Source: Apostichopus japonicus
Taxonomy: Eukaryota; Echinodermata; Holothuroidea; Aspidochirotida; Stichopodidae
NCBI RefSeq assembly: GCF_037975245.1
Contig: NC_092568.1
Span: 5,622,001-5,686,000, forward strand
DNA length: 64,000 nt
Reading direction: 5' to 3'
The notes below the pieces were generated by a model. That model searched no databases, had not been told where the DNA came from, and saw only the letters and a program-made list of their open reading frames with translations. Below are positions 9,458 through 23,700 of the stretch, piece by piece; position 1 is the first letter of the stretch; every line of letters begins with the position of its first letter. The translations under genes were made by a program, and so were the position numbers.

Positions 9458-12400
9458 TATGTAAAAGAGATATGAAGAGTTTGAGCCTGAATGGGGGGGC
9501 TCAAGCCAAACAGGAGATTTCAACATGATTGGGATTGCCTTGTACAATTAATTAGTGACTTATATGGTTGTAATCACTGTGTTAGGTAACAATTGAAGGC
9601 TAACATAAGGCAGGTTGTTACTGAATAAGATGTGAAACTGAACATTTCTTCACTAACCAGACACCTTGTCCTATTAGTAGTATTTACATATGCAGAAAGC
9701 AAACTGGGAAACTTCAAAAACTTCAAGATTTTGATAGAAATCTTAAATGGCCAAACTAACAGCGTACATTGTTTAATCGGATTTTTAGATTTCGATGAAA
9801 ATGAACTTAAATTACTGCTTTATTGCTCACAGGTCTGTTGTGGTCTCATTCTTCATCAAAGACATGAAGGTAATACAAGCTTGTTCCCAGGTATTATATT
9901 GATAGCATTGAAATTATCTTGAGAAATACAATCTACTTTTTCCTTCCTTTGATTGAGAGATCAAAAGAAAATCATCTTTTGTAATTTCTTCTTGTTTTGA
10001 CCCTACTAGTACTCATGATGAACTTTGCCTTCCATTTCTTCACAATGTAATATAACAGATAGTGAAAACAGATACAGTTGACATAGGAAAGCTGTTAAAC
10101 TTGCACATACCCATGTAGAACACCACATGACATGTGTGTCTTGAGATCCTTGTACATTTACTACACAAGTCTACAATGCAGCGTTTGAGATTTCCATTCT
10201 CTTTATCATTCTTTGAGCCTTTTGAGGTAGAATTTCAAGAAACATTAGAAATATTAGAAGGCGGCTGTGTGTGGTGTAAGAGATAAACAACTTGTCCAAT
10301 ATAAAAGTAGAGTTTATTTTAGGGCCTTGTTGTTGCCTAGGAGGTATATGATGGGTTAGCATAATGGACTTCTGAAGAGATGTGAGTTAGCTTGCATTTT
10401 CATGTATTGCAGCACTTCTAGTTAAAGAGGTATGAAGACAATGCAAGGAAGTGGAAAGTGTTTATATGCATTTAATTAGTAACAATGTGCAGCACACTGC
10501 CAAAGAATTAACAGGTATATTTGTTTTGGTATTCTGCTCTTTTCATGTAATTACAGTAATTCATTGCAAAATGGTCTTTATTTTTAATGCCTTGATTTGA
10601 ACTGAATGCAGAGCTTCAGAAGTTAGAGAAGGAAAGCTTCAATCTGTCATTGATTATATTAAATATGAATAAAAAAATAAAAAACAGGACTTCCCAAAGG
10701 AAGGTATTATTTAAGTTTGGGGATGTTTCAAACCGTAAATCATTATGTTGGATACAAGTATGTAGAAATGGGAGTGACCAGTGCAAAATCAAAAATCTAC
10801 AATTGAGGTACTATATAACATCAGTTTGGTGTTCTCATTGAGATTCCAGCATTTACATGAGAAATTCAAAGTGTGTTATGGTGTCAGAACTAAGCCTTGA
10901 AAAATACCAAAGACAAAAATTGCAGACAGTCATTAACTCCAGTTGTATAATATCCTGTTCCTGCAAGAGAGACTTGGCTTCAAGTCAATATATATATACT
11001 CATGTTTAATAGCAAAGTGAAAGCAATAATATTCTTTTGAACAACAAAAAAACATATAATTTACTGCAGTGTAAGGGGACCTATGTGCGACCCCAAAAAT
11101 GGGTCATGAAAACTTTTCTGTGGGTCCCCGTATTTTGCCAGATAATCAGAAAATTCATTGACAGGTCTTAGGGTTTGCTGATGGAGATTAATAAAGTTAT
11201 TTTGATCAACATCAAGTCTTTTGTCCAAACTACATGTAGCTTTCGTGCTGTCTGAGGGGTTTTGTTTCTGAGGGGCAAGGCATGGCTTAGGGGTGGGGCA
11301 TGGCTTAGCTAATAGAAGATCATGATTCGTGGTTTTTGGGTTTGTGGACTGACAGTGTAGGTGACTGAGTACGCCATTCGGTACCATCAAGCAATGCCTT
11401 ATTATATTCACAATGTGGTCCTTGTTAAAAATTGGAACCATGCTTAAATTGTTTTTGTTACATTTATAATTTTAAAAATCAATGCTTAAAAACCAACACA
11501 CCATCTAGAAACTTGCATCCCATATAATAACTCTGTACTTTGCGATCACCAGTCGTCAATATTTTCCCTTTGAATATTTGGTATAATGTTTTTATTCCAG
11601 ATCCAAGTTACTAATTTCATGATTTTCTTGTCTATATTTACTGCCATTATAGTCTTACAAAAACATTAATTTTGTATTCAAAGCTTTGAATTATTCACCA
11701 AAATCTTTTTGCATGTTCTTTCACTAATGATCCATCCTGGAAGTATATTGTCTCATCTTAATATTATATCAATTATTATCAATTCATTCATTAATTCTAC
11801 AACAACAACAAAAACATGATAGGTATATGACTACTGTACAACAGTTATTCACCAGAGGTTATTATTATTCTTATTATTATTATTTGAATGGTTGCACTCT
11901 ATTGTTATTTGTTTCTTTCAATTGTATTTACCTATCTGCATTTGAACTATATTAATACTCCGACACATATTTGACATGCAGCATGAGTGAAAGGCTCCAC
12001 TGTTCTCTTGAAAATGATTTGTAGTTTAATCTGTACTGGTGGGTATGTTTGTGTTTTACTGAATTGCATAATGAATATAGGTCAGTTTTGATTCAATTTG
12101 CAACTCTGTTTTATTCTTGGAAATGTTAACTGAATCGTGTTCTTGTCTGATGTACTGTAGCCCCAAGAGTCGTTAGTACTCTTGGCTTTTCACAAACTGA
12201 TGGCATTCACCAATGAGCTTTACAAAAGTTCAGAGAACTGCTTGTAAAGGTTTACACCTCCATGAACACTATGCAGTAGATGACACTTTCTTAGGGATTG
12301 AAAAGGACTGGGCAGCAAACCAAAACCTGTTCTAATAACCTCTTCAGTATTGTTTGTATTGTTTTATCATGCTTCGTTACAGATTTGTCATTAAGTTTGG

Positions 12401-14604
12401 TCTGTTAGTATTTACAATGTCAGTTCATATCATTCCTAGTGTTCAGCTATACAGCGTGACTCAGTTCAGTAATTATACTTTCCTTTACTTTTTTCTAAGT
12501 TTTTTTCCCCACTTTTTACAGGGGAGGTGACATGTGAGTATTTTAAAACAATCCTGTGTCCTGTTTCAGTTTATACATTCTTTTTTCAAAATGTTCAAAC
12601 CAATCTTTGAAGTTTTTAGAGAAAATTAATTTTAAATAATACCTCCTTTAGTCTCAATGAAGTGACTTCTATGTTGTTGCTAGTTTAATATTATGCAAAA
12701 ATGTGTACAGAATTTTGCTCATATTAGTTATGTGTACTTAGAAAATGGTTCCTTGTGAATGCTATATTGCCATGATATTTCTGAAATGCTGGAATATATG
12801 GATGTGAACCTGGGAGAGAGTGTACCTAGTTGTACAGATATGAAATATATTAAATGAGTATCCCATATATTTGGTAGGAAATATATTACTTAATGTATAT
12901 CCCATGAAAGCACAGAGGTTCTATGGTCACAAAGAAAAGAAGTACCTTAAATATGATAGCAGCACTTAATGGTAAGAGGGGGGAAATTGGGGGGGGGGGA
13001 GGGTGATAGAGAAGTGATGGGAGGCTGTTATATAATGGTACAAGTGTATGTGTGTGAGCGAGTGAGTGGAGGGGATTATAAGTTTGACATGGTATGTTCA
13101 TTATATTTTTATCAAGCTGTTATTTTGTAGTTCTCTTGCTTTTCTCCCGCACTTTTTTTTTTGTCTTAAATATTTGTTCAGTTATTTATGAGTATGTGGG
13201 TGCTACTAATCCTGGGATGTAATAAAAGGTAAAAGTTATGCTATTGGAATATGAATATTATTCTCTTCCTGCTTGCATGTTTAGTTGCTTCTACCTCTTG
13301 TATGATTTATAGTAATATTCGTGTGATTCATAGAAAGAAAATTGCCTTCTAAGAAAGATAAAAAAAATGAAGTGATTAGACCTTCGGAGTTCATTCATAT
13401 CGTGTGCTGTTTATGTATACATGACTTGTTTATCCACTTGAGAAATCCATTTGTGTATAAAATTAATTGTTAATAGAAAACATTTTTTTGTATTCAGTAA
13501 ATTATTAATATTCAGGAAGCAATAACTTATGGCTTCATGAACTAGTGTTGTACTTGTGTTTTACGTTTAGGTATTTGTATTACAAGAAAATTCACATCAT
13601 TGGTAATTGTTAACGAGTTCATTGTTTTAGAACTTATGAAAGAGAACAAATGCAAAGAATGTTTACATTATTTACCCAACCCAGTTGTTTGTTTGTGTTT
13701 CTTTTATGGTCACTGTCTTAAAATTAAAGGTCTGGGAACCAGTAGGGAGGGGGGGGAGGGGACAAGGTGATCCCTTACCCTTGACACTAAAGGTGTAAGC
13801 TTAAGCCTTGGAAAGAGATAACAATAGGGCATCCCTATCTTCGTTATGCTTGCATTAAAACAAAAAGCCGACTCCCTGAGTCTATAAACAAACTGGGAGA
13901 GGGGTTGGCGAATTTGCATATTGTCACTTAAATATGGTACAGAATGTAACATGAACAAACTCTGAGAGCACATGATTTTAATGAAATAATGGCATTTGAA
14001 GGGTCCAAAATTTGAGCAATTTCTGTTCAAAAGGTTGAGTCTTTGCAATGTGTTTCTTATCTTTAGTGAAAGTTTTCTGTCCTTGGTATGAATAGTTCCA
14101 TTTAATCTAAGGATAGGGAAACATGATTTGACACCTTTACTTGTAACCATGCCAAAAAATAATATTTAACAGACTAAATTCTGATACTTTTTTTTCCCTA
14201 GACAACAATAACAGTTAGCAATACCATATTGTATGTAATTCCCTCTTTTCATTCAACTTTCCATTGATTGACAAAATATTCATCCTTGAAAATGGACTTT
14301 CCCTGTGGGAGGGTAACAATGCAAACAGTATGCTAAACAATCACAGCTTCCAATCTGTAATTCAAACAACATTTCTTTTTCTCTGTTACAGTCAAAACTT
14401 TTGTATGCACTATGCAAGTTTAAAAGCTAATGATTTGTTACAGCGGTCACAAATATGAAACACCTAGATAGGCTGCGCTTACACAAACTGGCGGCTGAAC
14501 CATGACCAGCTTCAAGATTGCGCAACATTGGGTTTTTCGCAGACGATCATTCGCTATCATTACTGTACACCCTTATGAAGTAATTCAGCTAATTTCATCG
14601 TAGT
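9458..14604. other. Intergenic region, no supported gene
   Basis: The stretch between the CCDC85 3' end and LRPPRC is AT-rich and has no frame I would call coding. The longest frames (minus 11061-11441 and minus 13710-14150) have no recognisable motif and unremarkable composition. G-rich runs occur near 12990 and 13748. The LRPPRC promoter must lie in the last few hundred bases. I see no TATA box, and 14470-14560 is locally richer in CpG than its surroundings. Confidence 0.55.
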
Positions 14605-14625
14605 TGACTGTCAAAAGGACTGAAA

Positions 14626-14774
14626 ATGAGTTCTGTGGCGAGGGCATCTGCAATAATTCGCCATCTTCCAGTCGTTTACCGTCAGCTTTCGAGTGCTGGC
14701 TGCTTACCACATCATGGAGCAGCAACTACGACCCAGTACGCTAGGACACTTCTCAACGCTCAGGGACTCACATG
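14626..14774 (+). CDS. LRPPRC: LRPPRC exon 1 (start codon, transit peptide)
   Basis: The ATG at 14626 has A at -3 and an in-frame TGA 21 bases upstream (14605-14607). It encodes residues 1-49 plus two bases: [20 protein letters not shown] and onward, basic with no Asp/Glu in the first 49 residues. The donor is TG|gttggt, weaker than the others in this gene. It is chosen because exon 2 needs a two-base carry; the alternative GT at 14779 breaks the frame. Confidence 0.82.
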
Positions 14775-17700
14775 GTTGGTGCAGTGTGCCGCCTAACATG
14801 GTTTCGTAATTGATAAATTAACATTAGGCTTAGGTTTCAGGTAATCGTGCAAACTGTATGAAAGTTACCGTACTTGTTCGTGAATGTAAAGCTGCAGTAC
14901 ATATGCGCCCCAAATGAATATAAAGATTGCACGAAGTTTTAACAACAAGTAATAATACATTTGTTTTAAGTTTTTATTCCCCATGAAATCTTCTCTTTTA
15001 GTTTTACGATACGTTGCATTTTTTGTTTTACATTCTTTTGAACTTTTAATGGCATTCTGAACTTTTTATAGCCTAGGCATACTACATATTTATTCTATAG
15101 CCTAGGGCCTAAGTCTACTTTTGTTTGTACATGTATGTAATATTTTGTATATTTGCTCCTTGTAAGTTTTATGTTTTAGCACCTGTGATAACAAATAAAC
15201 TTGAAGCTTTTTACTGTACATGTAACTTTTGTAAGACCTATCCTTTTCACTTCCTCAGGTACCCCTTCCTTGCAAGTTGTATTGTCACTTCACTTAAATC
15301 GTACAGAAATTCTACTTAAATTTTGTGTCCATTTAGAATATACATCATGAAATATGTACACTGCAGGGCTTCCCACAGGCTTTGAAACATGAGTCATGAC
15401 TAGTAGCAGCCCATGTCATCTTGTCATGTCATCTCCAGTTGAGTGAAAGATGTTTCCAAGACAAGAGCGTGGGCCAAGGGGGCTGCAGTCCTGGGTCAAG
15501 TAGGGTTCCCGGGAAGTATAGCTTCCTATGAGAATACATGATAAGTGATGAATACACAAACAGATCCATTGACATAATTGTCTTCAGACCCCACATCCTC
15601 TTGATGCCTCTGAATGTGTCTTCCACTTTTATGCAATGTCAGTTGCCACCCAAATCAGAATTCACATTGGTTTATTTCATGATTGCTGGTGTCAACAAAC
15701 TCAAATTTTTATTAACTATGCCTTTTTTTATTAAAACATGTCCATTGAGTCATTGTGGAGACTGGGCACTAAATCATAAACATCAGATGGACTCGGATAT
15801 TACAACCATATTTTAAGAAATTAAGTAACTATTTACTAATTTTTGATTAATTTTTCTAACTACATATACACAGCAAATACATGTTACATGATTTTGCAAT
15901 AAGAAACCCTCACAGCTTCAGTCCTTCGGATAATTATGAAGTAACTGTTCTGCTATATAACATCAGAACTTCTTAAAACAGTCGCCAAACTAGCATTTTC
16001 ATGAGATCAGAGGTTTCAAGAATTAAAGGAAAAGCATTACTTTTACCCTTTTCTGTAGCACTCCTCAACACCGGCATTTCCATGCCTACGGCGCAGCTTA
16101 CCAGAATGTTTCATCTGAGCACAGAGTAGGACAATCAAACTTCCAAACAAGAAATGTAGAAACAGACTTTCGAGTTGTCTTGAAGAGATTAGACGACATG
16201 GTTAGAAGAACAGGGAGAATTACTAGGAATCAACTACAGGTGGTATTTGATGAAGTCTGCAAGCTAGGTAATTTAAATGTTAAGCAGTTTATCGGTATTT
16301 GCCTCAATATATAGAAATATTCAGGGAATAATTTATCCGGTATCGCATCTTAAAATGTTATGCAAAATAGTCAAATAGCTACATAAATGAAAAAAATATA
16401 TATAGCAGTTTTTGCACACTGAAGCTCACTATTTTCAGTATTTTATGAAACATAAATATTCATAAACCAAAAAATACTACACAAAATTATTCCCTTATGT
16501 TGTAATTAGATTATTTTATGAGACATAAAAATTCATGAAGCAAAAAATGCTACACAAAATTATGCCCTTATGTTGTTATTTCTTTTCTGGCAAAGTTGCA
16601 TAAAATTTGGCATTTTAAAGGCATTGAAAACTCGTGCACAAAGAAACGTCTCATGCCGGTAATCTGACCTAGTTTCGAATGAGGTGTAACAGAAGTGTTA
16701 GACACCACCATCGATCCCAGAAATTTCACACACAGCTTGCAACCGTCGGTAATTAGACACTACTGTACAGTTCATACATACAGCTACGGTCAATACCCAC
16801 AACACTGTACGTAGCAGCGTGGACATCTCAGGTCTAGATAAAAGATAACAAGGTATCACGTTTCATTACTGTCTGCAAGTTGTAGCGACACGAAAAACAA
16901 TTCACTTGCAAGCAATGGAAAGTTAACTTTTTCAGATGGTGGCACGCTGTTTGGGGTGAGTCTTCAATGCCTTTAACCACCTTTTAATACTGTTGAAATT
17001 TTCTTTTGTCATTGACAGGTATAGCAACTCCAAATCAGTCCCTGCTCCTGATCAGAAGCTGTGGGTCATTATTACCAGAGGTCCAACCAAAGGAAAGGAC
17101 AGAACTGGTTCACTCCTTCTGGGACACATTAAAAGGCTTTGGTATGTGAACAAGTTAACTTTATAATAATATACTTGTTTGCAGGACCCATAGATGATTT
17201 ATTGAAAGGTTACTGGATAATCTGAGATAACATGGCTTGTTGGTAGATATTACACAGTTTATAATAAGACCAGATTAGTATACATTGATGTTAGTAGGTC
17301 AGACAGAGCAACATTTAAGGGAAGAAATAAAGTTCTGCTGTGTAACTGAATGTGTGGAAGATCACGTGCAGAGGCCCAGTCTCTTAAAAAGAGAAAACAA
17401 AAAATAAGGGAGACTTGTCTGTTTATTCAGTATGTTATTATGTGAGAAGGTGAATGTACAACTGTAAAGCTAGGAAAGAAATAGATTGTATCTATTGACT
17501 CTATAAATCTCCATGAGGTTATGATCCTTAGAATGGATCTTGTTGCCTCTGTAACTCTCCATGTGGTTGTGATTCTTGCTACATTTACAACAGGAATAGT
17601 TTCAGTTGTAGCTAATGACTCCCTGTCTTCATTTTAAGATTTGTATATATTCAACTTGAGAAGATTTTCAGGTTAACATGTACTGGTGTTTTTTTTTGGT

Positions 17701-20700
17701 CATTTGATAGTCTCTCTCATACCAAGGTGTGTCCAGGGAAGCTATTATCAGAAAATACCTCTAAGGGAATTAATACTGTATGTAGTATTTCACTACAAAG
17801 TGCTTTACAAAATGGACAAGTTGCCATGTAAATGTAAAGATGTAGACCACCGTGTTGTAGCTAATGACTCCCTGTCTTCATTTTAAGATTTGTATATATT
17901 CAACTTGAGAAGATTTTCAGGTTAACATGTACTGGTGTTTTTTTTTGGTCATTTGATAGTCTCTCTCATACCAAGGTGTGTCCAGGAAAGCTATTATCAG
18001 AAAATACCTCTAAGGGAATTAATACTGTATGTAGTATTTCACTACAAAGTGCTTTACAAAATGGACAAGTTGCCATGTAAATGTAAAGATGTAGACCACC
18101 GTGTTGTATTTTTCACTTTTTATTATGCGACATTATGTCATGTTTTGTATGCTTCAGTGTCATTTAAGCCTTTGTTATTTTACATTTGTTGTAATATGTT
18201 TCTTCTTCAGGAACAAAGTATGACGCGAGTCATTACAATGCACTGCTCAAGGTGTATCTGCAGAATGAACATGACTTCAAACCCACAGAGTTCTTGGCCA
18301 ACATGGAACAGGATAATGTGGAACCAAATAGGGTAAGGCTAACTCTAAATTTAACACAATACTCTTTACTGTACTATACACCATGTATGTATGGATGGAA
18401 TTGTAATCCAACGACTGATGTAACATTTTAATTTATTTTATGAATGAATATATGGTTCAATGCCTAGTGTGTTGACAGCATTGATTATGAGGATATTAAT
18501 TTTACCACAAGCCTTTACAATATTTGCAAAGCTATAGCAATGCCCTTTGCCCTGTAAAATTTCTAAGGAATGTATATAGTCTGGCAGGGAAGAAAAACAT
18601 TCTTGAATTTTTATTTCCTTGTTGATTAGCATGTATTTTGCAACATTTTTTAGGAAAAGTTATTTCCAAATGAAAAAGTCTGTTGATTATAGTTTAGATT
18701 GTTTTTGTTTTTGTTTAGTCGTACTAAGTAAGACAATCCTAGAAATCTTCTTAACTAGTTCATTTCTTTGAAGGTAACCTACCAAAGGTTGATCAGTGCC
18801 TACTGTCTGAAGGGAGATATACCAGGTGCAACTCAGATCCTAGAGTTTATGAAGAGCAAAGACCTACCTGTAACGGAAGGAGTATTCAATTCTCTAATAA
18901 CTGGCCACGCTAGATCAAAGTAAGTATTTTAACATTTCTAAAGGGACCGACACAAAAAGACTGCTGGATACCCTAAAAATGACATCAAAGTTGTACAATA
19001 TTACAAGTGTCTTTCAGCACTTTGTTTTGTACAAATTTTGAACTACCTGTTTACTTGGTGTTTGTAATTTTGTGACATTCCTTGTGTTCTCAAGATTTGT
19101 TAAAGACATACAGTATACTGAGCATTGTGAGCAAGTCAGTCGTTACTGGATTTGTACCAAAAATCAATTTTTCTTTTAAGCTTCACTTTATATATATGTA
19201 ATACCTCTAATTGTATAATGCATGCTATGACCTAAGTTAGCTTGACAAGGATAAAGGGATTTCTTTGAACATATTCTAATTGTCTTACAGAAAGCATAAA
19301 CCACTTCAAAAATCACTTTTATGTGACTTAACATTTTAAGTTACTAACATACTTTGCCTCTTTGCATACATCTTTAATTATCTGAGAAAAATGTATGAAA
19401 GAAAAATTCCAGGAAATCCAATTTGGTATTTTTTATACAGTTTGGTATTTGTATGAATTGGTATATATCATACAGCTTAATCAAATGTTACTAATGAATG
19501 TAAATTAAATATGAACTGTCTGACTCTTTGACCTCTCCTAGTGACATGGAGAATGCCAGAAATATCCTGAATGTGATGAGGTAAGAAGAACACAAAATAC
19601 TACTGTTAATCTGATTGGTAGGAAGAGGCATGGAAATGGAAAAGGAAACATTGATGCTTTGAAATGCCTGAAATTTTTGGTTAAAAATGAAGACTGTTTA
19701 ATTGTGAAATAGATTGCTAATATGTCTTTAAAGTAGTTATTCATCATATTTAGTCACAATTATACAGATCACACTGTTTGTGTGTGGAGACTGTACAGCT
19801 GGACACAGACTTCTGTGTGTCAAAGAATGGCTATACTCAGTTATAATTGAATAATGGAGTAAGTAGCAAAGGAGGTATTGTATCCTTCATAGAATGTACA
19901 GCTGAGACAATTTACAACAGGGATTCTCAAGTAACTTTCTATGAGGTCAAGAGAAAACATTGGCTGGACCAAAGGTACTAAAGCATATCCCAACACGTGT
20001 TGATTTGTCTTGGCACATTCCACATTGAAATCTTTCTCTTGTGCTGATTTGGCTAGCAGGCCAACTATTGAGAACACCATGATGAAGGATGTATACTTAG
20101 ATGTTACATGATGAGCTATTCTGATCAGCAATAGAGAAGAGATTAGTATATGAAAGGATGACCAACTTGAATGGTCCACATTTAATAGTGTTTCAACTAA
20201 TTCCTTTGAGTGCCAAAAGCTGCATTCACTAGCCTTAATGTTAAAGCGGTATATTAAGTTTATTCATAAGTCTCAATTTTAAAATATAATTCAAATTTTT
20301 CAGTGCAAATAATTATGAAAAAAATAAATATTCAGTGTTTTATTTTGGCATCATTTTGATGATAAGTAATCTGTCAACCTACTTCTTGAGGGTTGTATCC
20401 TGATGTTCATTCATTGCAAGGCATTCATACTTGCAGGCGCGTAGCCAGGAATTTGCCATGGGAGGGGCGAAACTGTAGATTCGGCATTGCAAACTATCTA
20501 AGCGTAGCGCCACCATGGTTGGCGAGAAGCGTACAAGAAAATTTTGGCTGAAAATGCCTCCCAGATTGCTGATCGCTTCCCAGGCCTTGGAAGTTGCATC
20601 TTAGCATTTTCTCTTTTGAAAATACTAGCGATATCATAAAAACATTTAAAAAAATTAAAAAATATGCACGGGGGGGGCAGCTGCCCCCTTTGCCCCCCCC

Positions 20701-23700
20701 CCCTTGGCTACACGCCTGCTTGATACTTGATCATCTATAGGCAAACCTGAATTGGTTTCTGAAAACAGCTTAAGAATCAAGTAGGGTTAACGTGGTGATG
20801 CATATAATGACATTCGTTGATGGCGTTATCTGTTCACTGCAGGGCGGTAGGATTAGAACCAAGTGCTGATACCTTCACGACACTAATGGCTGCCTATGCA
20901 GAGAGTGGAGCAGCAGAAGAAATAGAAAAAGTAAGAATTCATTCCCTGTGAAGTTTATTTTATTCATAAATATTTGTATTGTTACCATCAAGAAAAGAAT
21001 GTACTCCTTAGCAGTCCTGGATGTGAATGTATATCCTAGGCAGTGATAAAACTAGTGATAAAATAAGATATATACCAATAACTTCAACTTTCACGTAAGG
21101 TTGTTTTAGTTTCCTTAATTAATAATAATTTCAATAGTATTAATATACAATCCACAGTTGATAATTATATTAGATTTTGTTTAGAGTTCGCAAGTAACTT
21201 TGAAGTGATATATTGTTTTATTTGGCTGAAACTGTTTTGGTTATCTGTATCTTTAGTAATTGAATTGTTAGTAAGCATGAATATTCAACAAGGAGTATTT
21301 TAAATTTCTGGAATGACTTCTTTTGCACCTGTCTTCACGCACATTAATAATCACAGCCTAACATTTGCTTCATAGCAAATTCATGAGGGTAAATTTACAT
21401 TCGCAAAAAAGTATACTTAGCTCATATTTAATTTGTCGCCTTAATTTAAAGAATTCTTAGCATTAAGATAAATTAGTACAATATTAGACAACTAATATTG
21501 TAGCTATGTCATTGCCAGTATTTTAGAGGCAGTAATTACATTATTTCTGCATTAAAGTATTTTCTTCATCATCTCTTTGTTAACAGATTATGGAAGAAGC
21601 AGAATCCCAGAATGTGACTCTTAGCACCAGACATATCCTCAGTGTTGCATACTCTCTGGCTGTCTGCGGAAACACAGACCAACTCCCAAAGGTTTGTGTG
21701 AGACATAAAAAACTACCCTCTCAGGATAAATACTGAAGGAGAAACAGTTCTGTAATGCGAAAACAGAGAGATATATTATGAAACATTGATCCTTTTAAAA
21801 GAACAGCTTAACTGAATCTTCAATTCATTCGATAAAATGTTCAACATAGTAATCTTCAGAATTTCTTAATATTCAAATCCTGTCCACCATGAGGAGTACA
21901 CTTTTGCTGTATTTGAATTTAGTTCACTTGTAACATGCAATACAGAATTTATTTTGCAAAGTTCTCTTAGTCAAAAGCTTTTCTTTTCTCACTGGTAGTT
22001 GTTATTACCTCTGATGGAATACATTTATGACCAGAATAGCAATATAATGATCAGGACAGCATAAGCAACCCATTGACTTGCTTTTTGAACTTTATTTATT
22101 TATAGTCTTTTTATTCTGAATTATTTTTTCTTTAGATTCTAGCAAAAGCTGACATTGGATCAGGATTTATACCAGGTAAAACTATTTCTAACAATATAGT
22201 AATACTGATGCAACTTTCGGTTCTTGGAACCAGAAAGAATGTATTCTACCTTCCAGCCACCTCATTAAGAGGTAAACTTGGATAAGCAGCATTATGAAAA
22301 GGTTACTTATCATTCATCTTATTCTGTGCACCTATTGGATGGGTAGGTGGGGGTGGTGTGGGGGAGGGGGGGCTGCACTCATGCCTTCCAACTACATTGA
22401 CTGTCCCCACCCCAACCCTCATCCTTGAGAAATGGGTCATATCTTGAGTAGATTTTGCCGGCAGTTTCAACCTCAACCATGAAATATATGAATTGTTAAA
22501 GATTTCCTTTATCATCCCACCCTTTACGTAATATGCACAAATATATGTTGGCTGTGTTGCTTTCACAGTGAAATACACTCAAACATTTTGGCATAAATTT
22601 GCCTTTTATATGTTATTCTAGACACTATCAACCTCTGTCTGAGTCTGATGGCGAGAGGTTTGGATGAAGCCGCCTTTGAAGCTGTCAAGCTATTTAATAG
22701 CATCAGAGAAGACCGAAACCTAGTAGATGGTGAGACATTCAACCAAGGCAACTTCTTTGTAGACCATGCAGTCATCAATCATATGGTAAGGTTATGGTGC
22801 ATCCTCTTGAAACATTTGTTTGTCATGTACTCATATCTGGTTACCTTCTCCTACCTCCATGTCATACTCTGTCCCTCCCTCCCTCCCTCCCTCCCTCCCT
22901 CACTCCCATTTAGCCATCTTTGGTACCCTTTGCCCCTCCCTTTTGAACCAACCTACTGTATTGCTGTTCACCTCCCTCCTCTCTCTTCCCTCCTCCCTAA
23001 TCTCTCCTCCCTCCTCCCCTGTGCTTCCTCACCGCCTCCATCACTGGGCTCATTCGAACATGACATGAGTAGACAGGATTTTCTCTATTCATTGGTGTCA
23101 GTTGGTACTACAGATCAATTAGCAATTCAAACCAAGTTATCTCTCTGTCAGTTACTCTATGGCCTGAAGTTTTATTCACTTCCAGTTCCATCATTATTTC
23201 TCTAGTTCAGTGTTGTCAGAACCACAGTGTCAAGAAGTATAAAAGCTGAAAGAACAACATCGTTTTACTATAACATTATTAACACAATTTTGACAGTTTC
23301 TGTGACTCTGTTAAGTAAATCTATTTCATTTTATCTGCAGCCCTTTGAAAAGTTAAACGGGTACATGGATCAGATGGTGGAGATGGGATTACACAGTAAT
23401 CCTCATACCGTAGCTCTCCAAGCATCACTCAGGAGAGGTGATGAAGGTAACTCCCATGACTTAACCTTTGACCTCAAAATGGTACCACACTTGGACAACA
23501 CCATGTAGTTGTCATTCTCTGATGAGAGGTGACAGATATGATATTAATAATTTGCAAATGGGACTTCAAAGAAGAAAACATTACGTTATACCTAACTTTA
23601 ATCGATGGTGAAAGCATCGATTTCAAGAAAACTCAAAAAGAATCTTTGGTACATTGTAAAAGCAATGTGTTACCATTCACATTTTGTAAATTATTTCTGT

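Noticed and set aside
11061-11441. 126-residue minus-strand frame in the intergenic region
   Set aside because: No recognisable motif, no splice or promoter context; overlaps G/C-skewed sequence that opens frames by chance.
13710-14150. 146-residue minus-strand frame upstream of LRPPRC
   Set aside because: No family resemblance; starts in plain AT-rich sequence and ends in a G-rich run. A divergent gene sharing the promoter was considered but is unsupported.
14779-14780. Alternative GT (GTGCAG) as exon 1 donor
   Set aside because: It leaves phase 0, while exon 2 needs a two-base carry; the GT at 14775 fits.
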